From NCBI GenBank assembly GCA_004296455.1, contig AP018280.1, forward strand, positions 1,426,001 through 1,490,000: a stretch of DNA of 64,000 nt, read 5' to 3'. The notes beneath the pieces were generated by a model. It did no database searches. It was not told the origin of the DNA and saw only the letters and a program-made list of their open reading frames with translations. The stretch is from Calothrix sp. NIES-4101 (GTDB lineage: Bacteria; Cyanobacteriota; Cyanobacteriia; Cyanobacteriales; Nostocaceae). A program made the position numbers and the translations under genes. Each line of letters begins with the position of its first letter. Position 1 is the first letter of the stretch. Shown here one piece after another: positions 47,215 to 55,685 of this stretch.

Positions 47215-47904
47215 TTACTGAGGCTTGTTGCTCTCACCACCTTGATTAACACTAGAATTATTAGTTTCAGAAGTTACTTCGTCTTGATTGTAATTACTTG
47301 AAGAATCCAAAGAATTATCATTTTCTTCTGTATTAGTTTTTACAGGATTTGCTTGTTTTGTCGCAGACGGGGAAGAAGCACTAGGATTAGGTGCAGGTGT
47401 CGGTGCTGTTGTTGGTTGAGGCTGAGGAGCTTTTTGTTGGGGAACAGGAACGGGAACAACCACAGGAACCTCTTTTGTTCTTTCTACAGGAACAGGAACT
47501 TGCTGAATTCTTTCAATGATTGTGGTTTTGTTTGTAGGAACGGATGTGGGTTGAGGAGATACAGTGGAATTTTGGCTATTAGGGGCTACCGTTGGAGTAG
47601 TAGTGTTGACATTATTATTGTCCCGATTTAGATACCAGAACAAACCACCGCCGAGGACTAACGCAGTCGTTAATAGTAAGCCGAATATAAATCCACCTGC
47701 AACGTTTTCATTGTCCCTGATGGCTAAATTCTCTTCTCGATCGCGCTCCACTGCACGTCCATTTGCGTAACCTTGGCGATAAGACGAACTACTATTGGTT
47801 TGTGGAGTTTGGTTTAAGGTGGTGTGCGTATTTCCATTTGCATCAGTGTAAGATTCTTGACGCACTTGTTTATTTTGGCGATCGCCTTCGTTTAAGTTTG
47901 CCAT
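47215..47904 (-). CDS. Single-pass membrane protein with long low-complexity tail
   Basis: 229 residues. The hydrophilic N-terminus (GDRQNKQVRQESYTDANGNT) precedes one membrane helix GGFIFGLLLTTALVLGGGLF (about 70-90). A Pro/Thr/Val-rich stretch follows (QQVPVPVERTKEVPVVVPVP) and then an Asn/Ser-rich acidic end. The extracytoplasmic tail looks like a wall-spanning linker without a folded domain. I do not recognise it. Confidence 0.68.
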   Translation of the reverse strand: MANLNEGDRQNKQVRQESYTDANGNTHTTLNQTPQTNSSSSYRQGYANGRAVERDREENLAIRDNENVAGGFIFGLLLTTALVLGGGLFWYLNRDNNNVNTTTPTVAPNSQNSTVSPQPTSVPTNKTTIIERIQQVPVPVERTKEVPVVVPVPVPQQKAPQPQPTTAPTPAPNPSASSPSATKQANPVKTNTEENDNSLDSSSNYNQDEVTSETNNSSVNQGGESNKPQ

Positions 47905-48245
47905 GAGTGTTTATTAATTTCCTCTAAAATATCTGGATTGATTTATGGATTGTGTTGAAGCCTGGAGATTGAGAATTGGCTATTGGCTGTAACGTTAAAA
48001 AGTAGTTAAAAATGAGACTTGAAGCAAAAATCCCCAATCTCTAGTTATTTTTACTTGAGCAATATCAAGCAGTATAGATGCTTAGAAGCCATGAAATTAA
48101 AGTCTTATTTACTACCTTTTGTTATTTGTTAAAAGTATATGTTTATCTTTAGCATCTTGAATTCCATCTGAAGTTGAGATTTGTGGCTCTGTTTCTCCCT
48201 CTACAGTTGGATACGACGCTGTGTTTGAGTTTGCTCAAAATCAAA

Positions 48246-48271
48246 GGTGACATTCTCAACGGAATGTCACC
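48246..48271 (-). terminator. Hairpin after the 48339 gene
   Basis: GGTGACATTC (48246-48255) and GAATGTCACC (48262-48271) form a perfect 10-bp stem with a 6-base loop. On the minus strand it lies 67 bases past the stop of the 48339 gene and is followed by TTTGATTTT. Confidence 0.7.
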
Positions 48272-48338
48272 TCTTAGACAAGGAAATATAGGGTTATTTT
48301 CTCTACTTAAAGCTTTCTGTGTCTTCAAGAACCTGATA

Positions 48339-49043
48339 TTATTGCCAGCGCAATACTTTCTCTTTAAAGATAACTCGATTACCTTGGGAGATTTTTAACA
48401 CATCGCGATTAAGTGTGTAGCGAGTATTACCTTCAAGTGCCATATAATTTTTGTTTTGGGAGATACTATTATCTGAAGAAATTGATAAAGGAAGAGTTGT
48501 TTTTCCATTGCCAATTCTGGCAATTACAACGTAGCTTCCTGGTTTTTCATTACCACATATGTAGACAATAAAACTTTTGGTAACCGCTTCTTGGAATATA
48601 TGTTGCCCTTGTGGACAATGACTTGCCAGAGATGTGCCATCCGCTGCGATCGCTCGATCAATTCTTGCTCTCAATACAGTTTTTCCACGTTTCTGTATTA
48701 CCATTTCGTATGGTGAAATTACGTAATTAATTTCGCCATTTTGAGCTATATAAGTTTCACCGCTTTGCCTTGTTAAGGGTACGGTAATTTTACTGTTATC
48801 ACCTTTGGTCACACGGACAAAATATCCTAATCTATTCTGATTATCTCCCAAGCAAATATAAGCTTTATACTTTTCTGTCTCAAAACTACGTTTGGGTAAA
48901 GAGCTTTGAGTCGGACAAATCTCTGCTGCTGATGTAGTTGCTACAGCTTTAGTTATGGGTGCGAAAAGTTGCCATGCAAAAATACCCGCCCATACCAATC
49001 TAACTGCTGGTTGGCAGCTGAATTTTATTTGTGAAAAATTCAT
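48339..49043 (-). CDS. Exported protein of unknown function with two similar halves
   Basis: 234 residues. A signal peptide (VRLVWAGIFAWQLFAPITKA) is followed by two lines of the same kind: KAYICLGDNQNRLGYFVRVT-KGDNSKITVPL and SFIVYICGNEKPGSYVVIAR-IGNGKTTLPL. Each ends in a strand-turn with YVISPYEMVIQ or YTLNRDVLKIS. A duplicated beta domain is likely, each with one Cys in a Y-x-C motif. I cannot name it. A terminator follows on the minus strand. Confidence 0.65.
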   Translation of the reverse strand: MNFSQIKFSCQPAVRLVWAGIFAWQLFAPITKAVATTSAAEICPTQSSLPKRSFETEKYKAYICLGDNQNRLGYFVRVTKGDNSKITVPLTRQSGETYIAQNGEINYVISPYEMVIQKRGKTVLRARIDRAIAADGTSLASHCPQGQHIFQEAVTKSFIVYICGNEKPGSYVVIARIGNGKTTLPLSISSDNSISQNKNYMALEGNTRYTLNRDVLKISQGNRVIFKEKVLRWQ

Positions 49044-49323
49044 TTGATTTATTTAAGTAATATTACGACTTGTCTTACAGAAAGCGATTTAATAATTAAG
49101 TGTTTGAACTGAGAAATTAATAGATTAAGTATGGTACGGATAACTGCGGGAAACAACTAGTATCAGCAAAATTTCATATTTCCTTTAAAAAAAGAATTTT
49201 CTAGATAATGTTTTAATTAATCTGAGTTTGATGAATCTAACTCCCAATCTTTCTCTTGTAGCGAAGGGGTTAGCAATTTAGTTGATGGCAAGGGTAAATT
49301 AGGCTTTTGAAGACTTTATATTG

Positions 49324-49541
49324 TCAGGAGGGCATGGCACAACGTTACCGTCGATGCCTGTAGCCGGATGTTAAGCGGGCTCATGATTTATACAAGCCTT
49401 CATTGATATATCAATTGCCAGGGTGATGAGGACAACTTTCAATGCTCATACCAAGTTGCCCTCTGTCGTAGTAGTTTTAGGATGAGGAGATTGCCTCGCA
49501 ATTACAAATACTACTATTGAGTGGCAGCAACTTAGTAGTAT
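49324..49541. other. Hairpin-rich spacer between two minus-strand genes
   Basis: Within about 220 bases: GGCAT/ATGCC flanking 49333-49360; a 14-base palindrome ATTGATATATCAAT (49402-49415); GAGG-A-CAACTT paired with AAGTTG-C-CCTC (49428-49463, 14-base loop); and ATACTACTA/TAGTAGTAT (49508-49541). The density of stems suggests a 3' UTR structure of the sigma gene, a leader of the 48339 gene, or a small RNA. I do not recognise a family. Confidence 0.4.
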
Positions 49542-49587
49542 CAAATACTGTTCAGATATCAAGTTTACAAAATCTGACCACCATAAC

Positions 49588-50559
49588 TTATTGATACTGC
49601 TGTTGTAGAAGACTCAGGGCTTGTTGTTCAATCTGTCGAACTCGTTCTCGACTAATACCCATCACCTGACCAATCTGTGATAATGAGAGTTCTTGCCCGT
49701 CTACTAAGCCAAAATGCAAAGTTAATACTTGCTGTTGTTGAGTAGATAATTTTGACAGTAACAGTTGAATTTCTTGAGTGAGGAATTCTTTAGTGGCATA
49801 ATTATTATCAGAATTTGTATCTTCGATTAAATCTGCCAATTTTGTATCTTGTTCGGAACTAACCCGAATATCTAGAGACATAGGTTGACGAGCTAACAGC
49901 AAATATTCTCGAATCTGATTAGGTTCTAAAGCAAGTGCATCAGCTATTTCCTTAGTGGTAGGGATACGACCTAATTGTTGTGATAGCTCTCGCTGAATCC
50001 GCTTAATTTTGTTAAGCTTTTCATGGATGTGAATTGGTAAACGAATTGCTCGTCCTTTTTGAGCGATCGCTCGTGTAATGCCCTGACGAATCCACCAGTA
50101 AGCATAGGTGGAAAATTTGTATCCTAAAGCCGGATCGAATTTTTCTACCCCTCTTTCTAAACCCAAAGTACCTTCTTGAATTAAATCTAAAAGCTCTAAA
50201 TTACGTCTTAAATATTGCTTGGCGATTGACACCACAAGTCGAAGATTCGCTGCAATCATTTTCTGCTTGGCTACTTTCCCTCGCTCGAGTTGGTGCAAAA
50301 GTTCCTCTTCACTTAACTGCATTTGATTAGCCCATTCTGCCAGTGTCGGTATACGCTGTAATTGAACAGTCAGTTTTTCCTTGGCTGTAAGTATTGCCAT
50401 CATTTGCTGGATTTGTTGAGCAAAAAGCAGTTCCTGCTCATGGTTTAACAAAGGTATGCGTCCAATTTCAAGAAGATAAGCACGCACATTATCAGTTGTA
50501 GGTCGAGATGCTGCACTTGTATAACTAATTGCCTTGTCTGGGGATGTTAAGTTCTTCAT
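49588..50559 (-). CDS. Group 2 RNA polymerase sigma factor (SigA-like family)
   Basis: 323 residues. Region 1.2 is VRAYLLEIGRIPLLNHEQEL. Region 2 is NLRLVVSIAKQYLRRNLELL followed by DLIQEGTLGLERGVEKFDPA and YKFSTYAYWWIRQGITRAIA (-10 recognition). Region 3 is HIHEKLNKIKRIQREL. Region 4 is LSLSQIGQVMGISRERVRQIEQ (-35 helix, shown in part). It lacks the long N-terminus of primary SigA, so it is one of the alternative SigB-SigE-type factors; I cannot assign which. The start is well supported by region 1.2 placement. Confidence 0.92.
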   Translation of the reverse strand: MKNLTSPDKAISYTSAASRPTTDNVRAYLLEIGRIPLLNHEQELLFAQQIQQMMAILTAKEKLTVQLQRIPTLAEWANQMQLSEEELLHQLERGKVAKQKMIAANLRLVVSIAKQYLRRNLELLDLIQEGTLGLERGVEKFDPALGYKFSTYAYWWIRQGITRAIAQKGRAIRLPIHIHEKLNKIKRIQRELSQQLGRIPTTKEIADALALEPNQIREYLLLARQPMSLDIRVSSEQDTKLADLIEDTNSDNNYATKEFLTQEIQLLLSKLSTQQQQVLTLHFGLVDGQELSLSQIGQVMGISRERVRQIEQQALSLLQQQYQ

Positions 50560-50759
50560 AGTATTTTGGATTTAGTGGCAAAGCCGCAGACATTGGCTTG
50601 ACGAAACATAGAGTTTTCTGTAGACACACTAAATATCAAGGACTCTTGATTCGCCAAGCGAAAATTGACGAGTGGAAATTAACGCGGAGATTTTTTATGC
50701 CTGCAAATTTGGTGGACTATATAGTGCTAAAACACTTCTTTGCATTGGTTTGATTGTAA

Positions 50760-52073
50760 TTATTTAGGTGAACCCAATATCACTGGTATACTTGCTTTCC
50801 CACTCTGTAAACTCGGATTATTTGCGCCTGTCCGAATTAATTGGTTGAGCTTCGTCACAGCACTAGCGTATTGAGGATCAGCTAAAGTTGCAATAGCATT
50901 GTTTTGTGCTAGAGATTTCTGTTGTGCTGGAGTTAACTCCACTGTAATATCAGGTGCAATTCCCACATCATTAATATCTCGACCACTGGGAGTGTAATAT
51001 TTCGCGATCGTTAATTTCAGAGCCGAACCATCCTCTAAAGGTTGTACGGATTGAACTAAACCTTTGCCAAAACTACGAGTTCCTATTAACGTTGCTCGTT
51101 TGTTATCTTGCAGCGCTCCCGCTAAGATTTCACTAGCACTTGCAGAACCCTTATCCTGTAGGACTACTAAAGGTTTATCAGTCAATGGAGAACCTGTAAC
51201 CTGATAACTTTCTTTTACCTGCTCTCGATTCACCAAAGAAACAATTGTCCCTTGTTTCAACCACATACTCGCAATTTGCAAACTGGCATCCAGCAACCCA
51301 CCAGGATCAGATCGCAAATCTAATACATAACCTTGTACTTGTTGTTTTTCTAAGGCTTGAATTGCTCGACGCATCTCTGCGGGGGCGGTTTGTGTAAATT
51401 CTGGTAAACGAATATAGCCAATTTTACCTGTTGGGGTTGTTTCTGTTTTGTAAGTTACAGGCTTCAAAGCAATATTGGAGCGGGTGAGTTGGAAAGTTTG
51501 CGATCGCTCGCCCCGTTGTATTGTTAGTACTACCTTTGTACCGGGTGAACCCTGAATCCGCTTCACCGCATCATTAATATTCATTCCTTGGGTTGATTGA
51601 CCATCGATTTTGATGATGACATCTTCTGGTAAGATACCCGCTTTAAAAGCTGGCGTGCCTTCAATCGGGGCAATCACCTTTAAAGCTTTGGTTTGCTCAT
51701 TCTGTCCTAATTGCAAGCCCACACCACTGAGGGTACCAGAAATATTATTCCTGAGGGCTGTAAATTTCTGGGGGTCGAAAAATTCCGTGTAGCGATCGCC
51801 CAATTTCCCGACCATTTCTTGAATTGCTATATAAGCTTGTTGCTGGGAACTGTAGGAACGACTGAGATATTCCTGACGCACTGCTTTCCAGTCCTGATTG
51901 TTAAAGCTACCATCAACATAATTGCGATCGAGGATTTGCCACGCCTCGTCTACCAGTTGTTTCGGGCTGTTTTGAAGTTGACCGAGACTTTTTGAAGCAT
52001 AAAAACTAGTTCCTGTCAATATAAAGGCAGTAATGGTAAGTTCTAGGGTAATCAGTAGTTTGCGCTTTAACAT
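50760..52073 (-). CDS. Carboxyl-terminal processing protease, S41 family
   Basis: About 437 residues from MLKRKLLITLELTITAFILT, a signal or anchor. A PDZ domain follows (SGVGLQLGQNEQTKALKVIA, GTPAFKAGILPEDVIIKIDG). The S41 domain has YVLDLRSDPGGLLDASLQIA, the catalytic Ser in KGSASASEILAGAL and the Lys in GTRSFGKGLVQSV. Cyanobacterial CtpA matures the D1 protein; CtpB and CtpC are paralogues, and I cannot decide which this is. ATG 52073 gives the best signal peptide; 52127 adds 18 residues. Confidence 0.92.
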   Translation of the reverse strand: MLKRKLLITLELTITAFILTGTSFYASKSLGQLQNSPKQLVDEAWQILDRNYVDGSFNNQDWKAVRQEYLSRSYSSQQQAYIAIQEMVGKLGDRYTEFFDPQKFTALRNNISGTLSGVGLQLGQNEQTKALKVIAPIEGTPAFKAGILPEDVIIKIDGQSTQGMNINDAVKRIQGSPGTKVVLTIQRGERSQTFQLTRSNIALKPVTYKTETTPTGKIGYIRLPEFTQTAPAEMRRAIQALEKQQVQGYVLDLRSDPGGLLDASLQIASMWLKQGTIVSLVNREQVKESYQVTGSPLTDKPLVVLQDKGSASASEILAGALQDNKRATLIGTRSFGKGLVQSVQPLEDGSALKLTIAKYYTPSGRDINDVGIAPDITVELTPAQQKSLAQNNAIATLADPQYASAVTKLNQLIRTGANNPSLQSGKASIPVILGSPK

Positions 52074-52189
52074 AGGTTTAGATAAATTTCCAAATGTGGT
52101 GAGGAAGATAAGAGACCATTGATTCAAGTGAGGATTCAGTATAATTCTGTAGTGGAAAGCTAGTTTCTCAGCACATAGGTAGGATGATG

Positions 52190-52285
52190 CTAAATGCCTA
52201 AATCCAAGAAACCGGATGTATTACCTCCGCCAATGACGATACTGGCAAGTAAAATAATTGACGACATTATTTGTTTCTTGAACAT
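52190..52285 (-). CDS. Possible small secreted or membrane peptide (31 aa)
   Basis: A short frame reading MFKKQIMSSIILLASIVIGG, then GNTSGFLDLGI. It has a basic start and a hydrophobic core like a signal peptide, then a short polar end. It lies upstream of the processing protease on the same strand. The only ribosome-like bases (GAGGA) are about 14 before the ATG, which is far. It may be a real small peptide, a leader, or chance. Confidence 0.3.
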   Translation of the reverse strand: MFKKQIMSSIILLASIVIGGGNTSGFLDLGI

Positions 52286-52602
52286 GTGCTGCTCTGTATC
52301 CTCAGACAATGAAAAGGAGTCGATGCACGAATAATTTCTACAAAAATTCACTATTTAGGGAATGTTGGAAAAATCGCAGCTGACTCACATCAGCTAATTC
52401 TAGAAGCTTGGATCAGTTTTTTGCATGAAGTAAAGTTCCTAACCTGACTAGTAAAAAAGTAATTAGGTGAGCATGACTTTTTTCCTAGTTCAGGGCTAGC
52501 TAATTAGTCAGAACATCTCTACCAAGATTCCCAACAAACAGATTCGCTCTACCAGGCTGGTTTGAAAATAATATGTTGCTTGAATTTAGAGAATTGCGAT
52601 TA

Positions 52603-53926
52603 GAGGTCTCCACAGAATAATTGATCCACTAATAAGGGATGATAGAAAAAGGGTAATTAAACGTGTACAGTCTGCATGAAGTCTCCAAAATCCATGATTG
52701 AGCTAAGCAAGAGCCTCAAATCTCTGTACATTAAAACAGCGCAAAAGCTTAAGGCAAGCGACCGGCGGCAATTTATGGCAGAAGTTGTCAAAGGTTTTGG
52801 GATTGGTGGACAAACTTTGGCAGAAAGAGAGTTGGGGTGGAATAGACGCACTATTCGTAAAGGGATGAAAGAGTTGGAGAGTGGTGAACCAATCATTGAT
52901 GCATTTGCCAATAGTGGTCGCAAACGAATTGAGGAAAAATTGCCTCATCTACTAGAGGATATGAAATCATTAGTAGACCCACAAAGCCAAACTGACCCGA
53001 GTTTTAAAAGTACTCGTTTGTATACTCGTATGACTTCATCGGAAGTACGTCGGCAACTAATTGAACAAAAAGGTTATAGGGATGGGGAATTACCATCAAA
53101 CGAAACAATCAGAAGGCGGTTAAACGAGTTAGGCTACACATTAAAAAGAGTGATAAAAGCCAAGCCAATAAGGAAAATTCCAGAAACAGAAGCAATTTTC
53201 CAAGAATTAGAAAAAATTAATACTAAAGCAGATAATGAACCCAATACTTTACGTATATCAATTGATGCAAAGGTGGCAGTAAAAGTTGGTGAGTTTGACC
53301 GAGGGGGGAAAACTCGTATACCAACTATTTCATTGGACCATGATTTTGCAGAGGCTATAACTGTTACCCCTTACGGAATTTTTTTACCTCAGTACAACGA
53401 ATTATTCCTATTTTTTGTAACTTCAAAATTGACTGCTGATTGTATTGTTGATTTGATTGAAAACTGGTGGCAAAGAGTAAAACATCGATTTAATCACATT
53501 AATAAACTGGTTATTAATCAAGACAACGGACGAGAAAATCATTCTCGTCGTACTCAGTTTATGAAACGAATATTAGACTTTTCTTCATCATCAAACCTGA
53601 ATTTACAGCTAGCTTACTATCCCCCCTACCATAGTAAGTATAATCCTGTAGAACGTAGTTTTGGTTGGCTAGAACAGCATTGGAATGGTAGTTTACTCGA
53701 CACCGTTGAATCAGTCCTGTATTTTGCAAGAACACTTACTTTTAAAGGCCAAAATCCGGTTGTGACATTGATCAAAAAAGTTTACTCCACAGGAGTTAAA
53801 CTCACAACTGAGGCTATGGCAGAAGTTGAAAAACAAATCCTTCGTCTTCCGCATCTCAAAAAATGGTTTGTTGAAATTTTTGCGAAACCCGGCTCGTCAT
53901 AGGATCATTTTTTTTGTGGAGTTCTC
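52603..53926 (+). mobile_element. ISAzo13-type insertion sequence, 1324 bp
   Basis: Imperfect 25-bp inverted ends: GAGGTCTCCACAGAATAATT-GATCC (52603-52627) against, inverted, GAGAACTCCACAAAAAAAAT-GATCC (53902-53926). TTA stands directly outside both ends (52600-52602, 53927-53929), fitting a 2-3 bp target duplication. One transposase gene fills the element. Its stop overlaps the right inverted end by one base. Confidence 0.82.
52676..53902 (+). CDS. ISAzo13 family transposase
   Basis: 408 residues, apparently intact. An N-terminal helix-turn-helix with GFGIGGQTLAERELGWNRRT is typical of this family. The DDE domain has LRISIDAKVAVKVGEFDRGG, HINKLVINQDNGRENHSRRT and YHSKYNPVERSFGWLEQHWN, giving the three acidic residues. 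NTLRISID and the HSKYNPVER end are close to ISAzo13/IS630-like enzymes. ATG 52676 lies 73 bases inside the left end. Confidence 0.9.
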   Translation: MKSPKSMIELSKSLKSLYIKTAQKLKASDRRQFMAEVVKGFGIGGQTLAERELGWNRRTIRKGMKELESGEPIIDAFANSGRKRIEEKLPHLLEDMKSLVDPQSQTDPSFKSTRLYTRMTSSEVRRQLIEQKGYRDGELPSNETIRRRLNELGYTLKRVIKAKPIRKIPETEAIFQELEKINTKADNEPNTLRISIDAKVAVKVGEFDRGGKTRIPTISLDHDFAEAITVTPYGIFLPQYNELFLFFVTSKLTADCIVDLIENWWQRVKHRFNHINKLVINQDNGRENHSRRTQFMKRILDFSSSSNLNLQLAYYPPYHSKYNPVERSFGWLEQHWNGSLLDTVESVLYFARTLTFKGQNPVVTLIKKVYSTGVKLTTEAMAEVEKQILRLPHLKKWFVEIFAKPGSS

Positions 53927-54015
53927 TTAACCAATGTTATTCTGAAAGCGAGAGAAAATTGCCTTCTCCATTGCTTTGAACATATGTTGCGAATCTAGGC
54001 TAGGTAAATTTAGAT

Positions 54016-54756
54016 ATGGCAGTGACAACAGCAGTCATTCTGGCGGCGGGGATGGGAACTCGTCTCAAAGAATTGGGAAAATTGGCTCCCAAGGGTTTTT
54101 TACAATTGGGAAACATCCCTATTGTCGAGGAGTCAATTATCAAACTGCTAGCTTGTAATATTCAACGCATTATTATTATTACTGGTCATTTGTCTGAGTT
54201 TTACCAAAAATTACAAAAACGCTATCCCCAGCAGATTTTCACAGTTCATAACCCTGAATATGCTCATTCGGGTAGTATGTATTCTCTTTACTGTGCCCAT
54301 CATTGGCTGAATGATGATTTTATTCTGTTAGAATCTGATTTAATCTATGAAAAACGTGCCTTAGAAACAGTATTGAGTTTTCCCAAAGATAATGTCATTT
54401 TATTATCTGAACCAACGAATGCTGGTGATGAAGTTTATGTGCAAACCAATGGTGCAACCATAGTCGCCATGTCGAAAAACCCATCCCAATTATCTCAGGC
54501 TCCTAGTGGTGAGTTAGTCGGCATTTCGCTGATTTCTCAAGCTTTATTCCAGCAAATGCTGCAATATGCCAAAAATAGCTTTCAGAGCACCCTGAAAATA
54601 GATTATGAAACAGATGCTCTAGTTAGTGTGGCTCAACTCTACCCTGTTTATTATACAGTTGCCAGCAATTTACTTTGGACAGAAATTGATGATGAATATC
54701 ATCTTTCCAGAGCGAAAAGTCAAATTTATCCCGCAATTTTACGCCAAGATAGATGA
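54016..54756 (+). CDS. LicC/PntC-like cytidylyltransferase (NTP transferase)
   Basis: 246 residues of the nucleotidyltransferase fold. MAVTTAVILAAGMGTRLKEL is the nucleotide loop, APKGFLQLGNIPIVEESI follows, HSGSMYSLYCAHHWL resembles the choline/aminoethylphosphonate site of LicC and PntC, and FILLESDLIYEKRAL carries the metal aspartate. LicC makes CDP-choline, PntC makes CMP-aminoethylphosphonate. No kinase, phosphonate or choline genes are beside it. It begins 90 bases after the insertion sequence, which may have separated it from its promoter or partners. No clear ribosome site. Confidence 0.75.
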   Translation: MAVTTAVILAAGMGTRLKELGKLAPKGFLQLGNIPIVEESIIKLLACNIQRIIIITGHLSEFYQKLQKRYPQQIFTVHNPEYAHSGSMYSLYCAHHWLNDDFILLESDLIYEKRALETVLSFPKDNVILLSEPTNAGDEVYVQTNGATIVAMSKNPSQLSQAPSGELVGISLISQALFQQMLQYAKNSFQSTLKIDYETDALVSVAQLYPVYYTVASNLLWTEIDDEYHLSRAKSQIYPAILRQDR

Positions 54757-55050
54757 AATTGAGGGATTACAGGTGTTATACATATTTTCACTATCTGCTA
54801 AATTCAATATTTTTTATCTCCACAGCAGTCAGTAGTCAATTTTTTCAAGTTCTGATCGGAATCAGTATTTCGGTATTTAAGTATTAAAGTATTAAAGGTT
54901 GTCCTGATTACCCTATCCATCAAGAATTTATATAGCTAACTGTTATTTGTGCGGAGTTTTTGGGAATTATTTAAACATAGCAATTTATATGTTTTATCTA
55001 CGTATTACTTACGTATTCTCAGTATTTATTCAGTACGGAGAGGTTTTTCT

Positions 55051-55449
55051 ATGCCTGTAAGAAAGATAGTATCTACACGAGTAATTTTCAAGCGCGTCAG
55101 AGCGGTATTTATTGTGACAACTTTATCATTAATAGGCTTTAAAGCTTGCGATTCGGTTGATGAATCACAAGCAAGGTTAGTTCTGCGAAATCAATCAGAA
55201 AGTACAGTTAATTTTATGCAAGTCAAAGTCAATGATAGGACATTTGAAATGGAAAATATACTTCCTGGTCAAGAGCAAATGTGGAAATTTAAGCCGACTA
55301 ATACAAATTTATTTGCAGTCAATGGTAAACTCGCTGCCGGGATTCCCATTCATGCCTCCTCTTTAGGAAGTCTGGCAAGTCCAAATAATAAAGAGCATCA
55401 TTTGACTATTCAAGAGAATGGTCAAATTGCTTACAGCAGTCCTAAATAA
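55051..55449 (+). CDS. Putative exported protein, unknown function
   Basis: 132 residues from MPVRKIVSTRVIFKRVRAVF. GGAGAGG seven bases before ATG 55051 fixes this start. A basic N-terminus and a hydrophobic stretch (VFIVTTLSLIGF) precede KACDSV, which only weakly resembles a lipobox. The mature part is beta-rich (ARLVLRNQSESTVNFMQVKV, MENILPGQEQMWKFKPTNTN). No family is recognised. Confidence 0.55.
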   Translation: MPVRKIVSTRVIFKRVRAVFIVTTLSLIGFKACDSVDESQARLVLRNQSESTVNFMQVKVNDRTFEMENILPGQEQMWKFKPTNTNLFAVNGKLAAGIPIHASSLGSLASPNNKEHHLTIQENGQIAYSSPK

Positions 55450-55574
55450 TGCCATATCTGGTTAAATACTTATTATTAGGACTGGCACAAAGACTTAGAG
55501 ACACGGCGAGGCGGAGAAATTTTAATCGTCAGTGATTAGACAAACATAATACAAGTAAACAAAACCCAATTAAA

Positions 55575-55595
55575 AACTCCCAATCAATGGGAGTT
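55575..55595 (-). terminator. Terminator after the 55686 glycosyltransferase gene
   Basis: AACTCCCA (55575-55582), loop ATCAA, TGGGAGTT (55588-55595): perfect 8 bp. On the minus strand TTTAATT follows, so it serves the minus-strand gene best; it may also stop the plus-strand 55051 gene. Confidence 0.75.
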
Positions 55596-55685
55596 AAGTT
55601 TATCAGTATCGTAGAGCAATACCATGAAAACATGGCGATCGCTAAGGGGGTAAGTCAGAAAAACAAAAAAGTAAATTAACTACTT

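Noticed and set aside
48174-48398. 74-codon plus-strand frame over the hairpin and the end of the 48339 gene
   Set aside because: Runs through a terminator stem and antisense to a gene with a signal peptide.
49411-49449. 12-residue minus-strand frame (MSIESCPHHPGN) in the hairpin-rich spacer
   Set aside because: Too short, overlaps a strong stem-loop, no convincing ribosome site.
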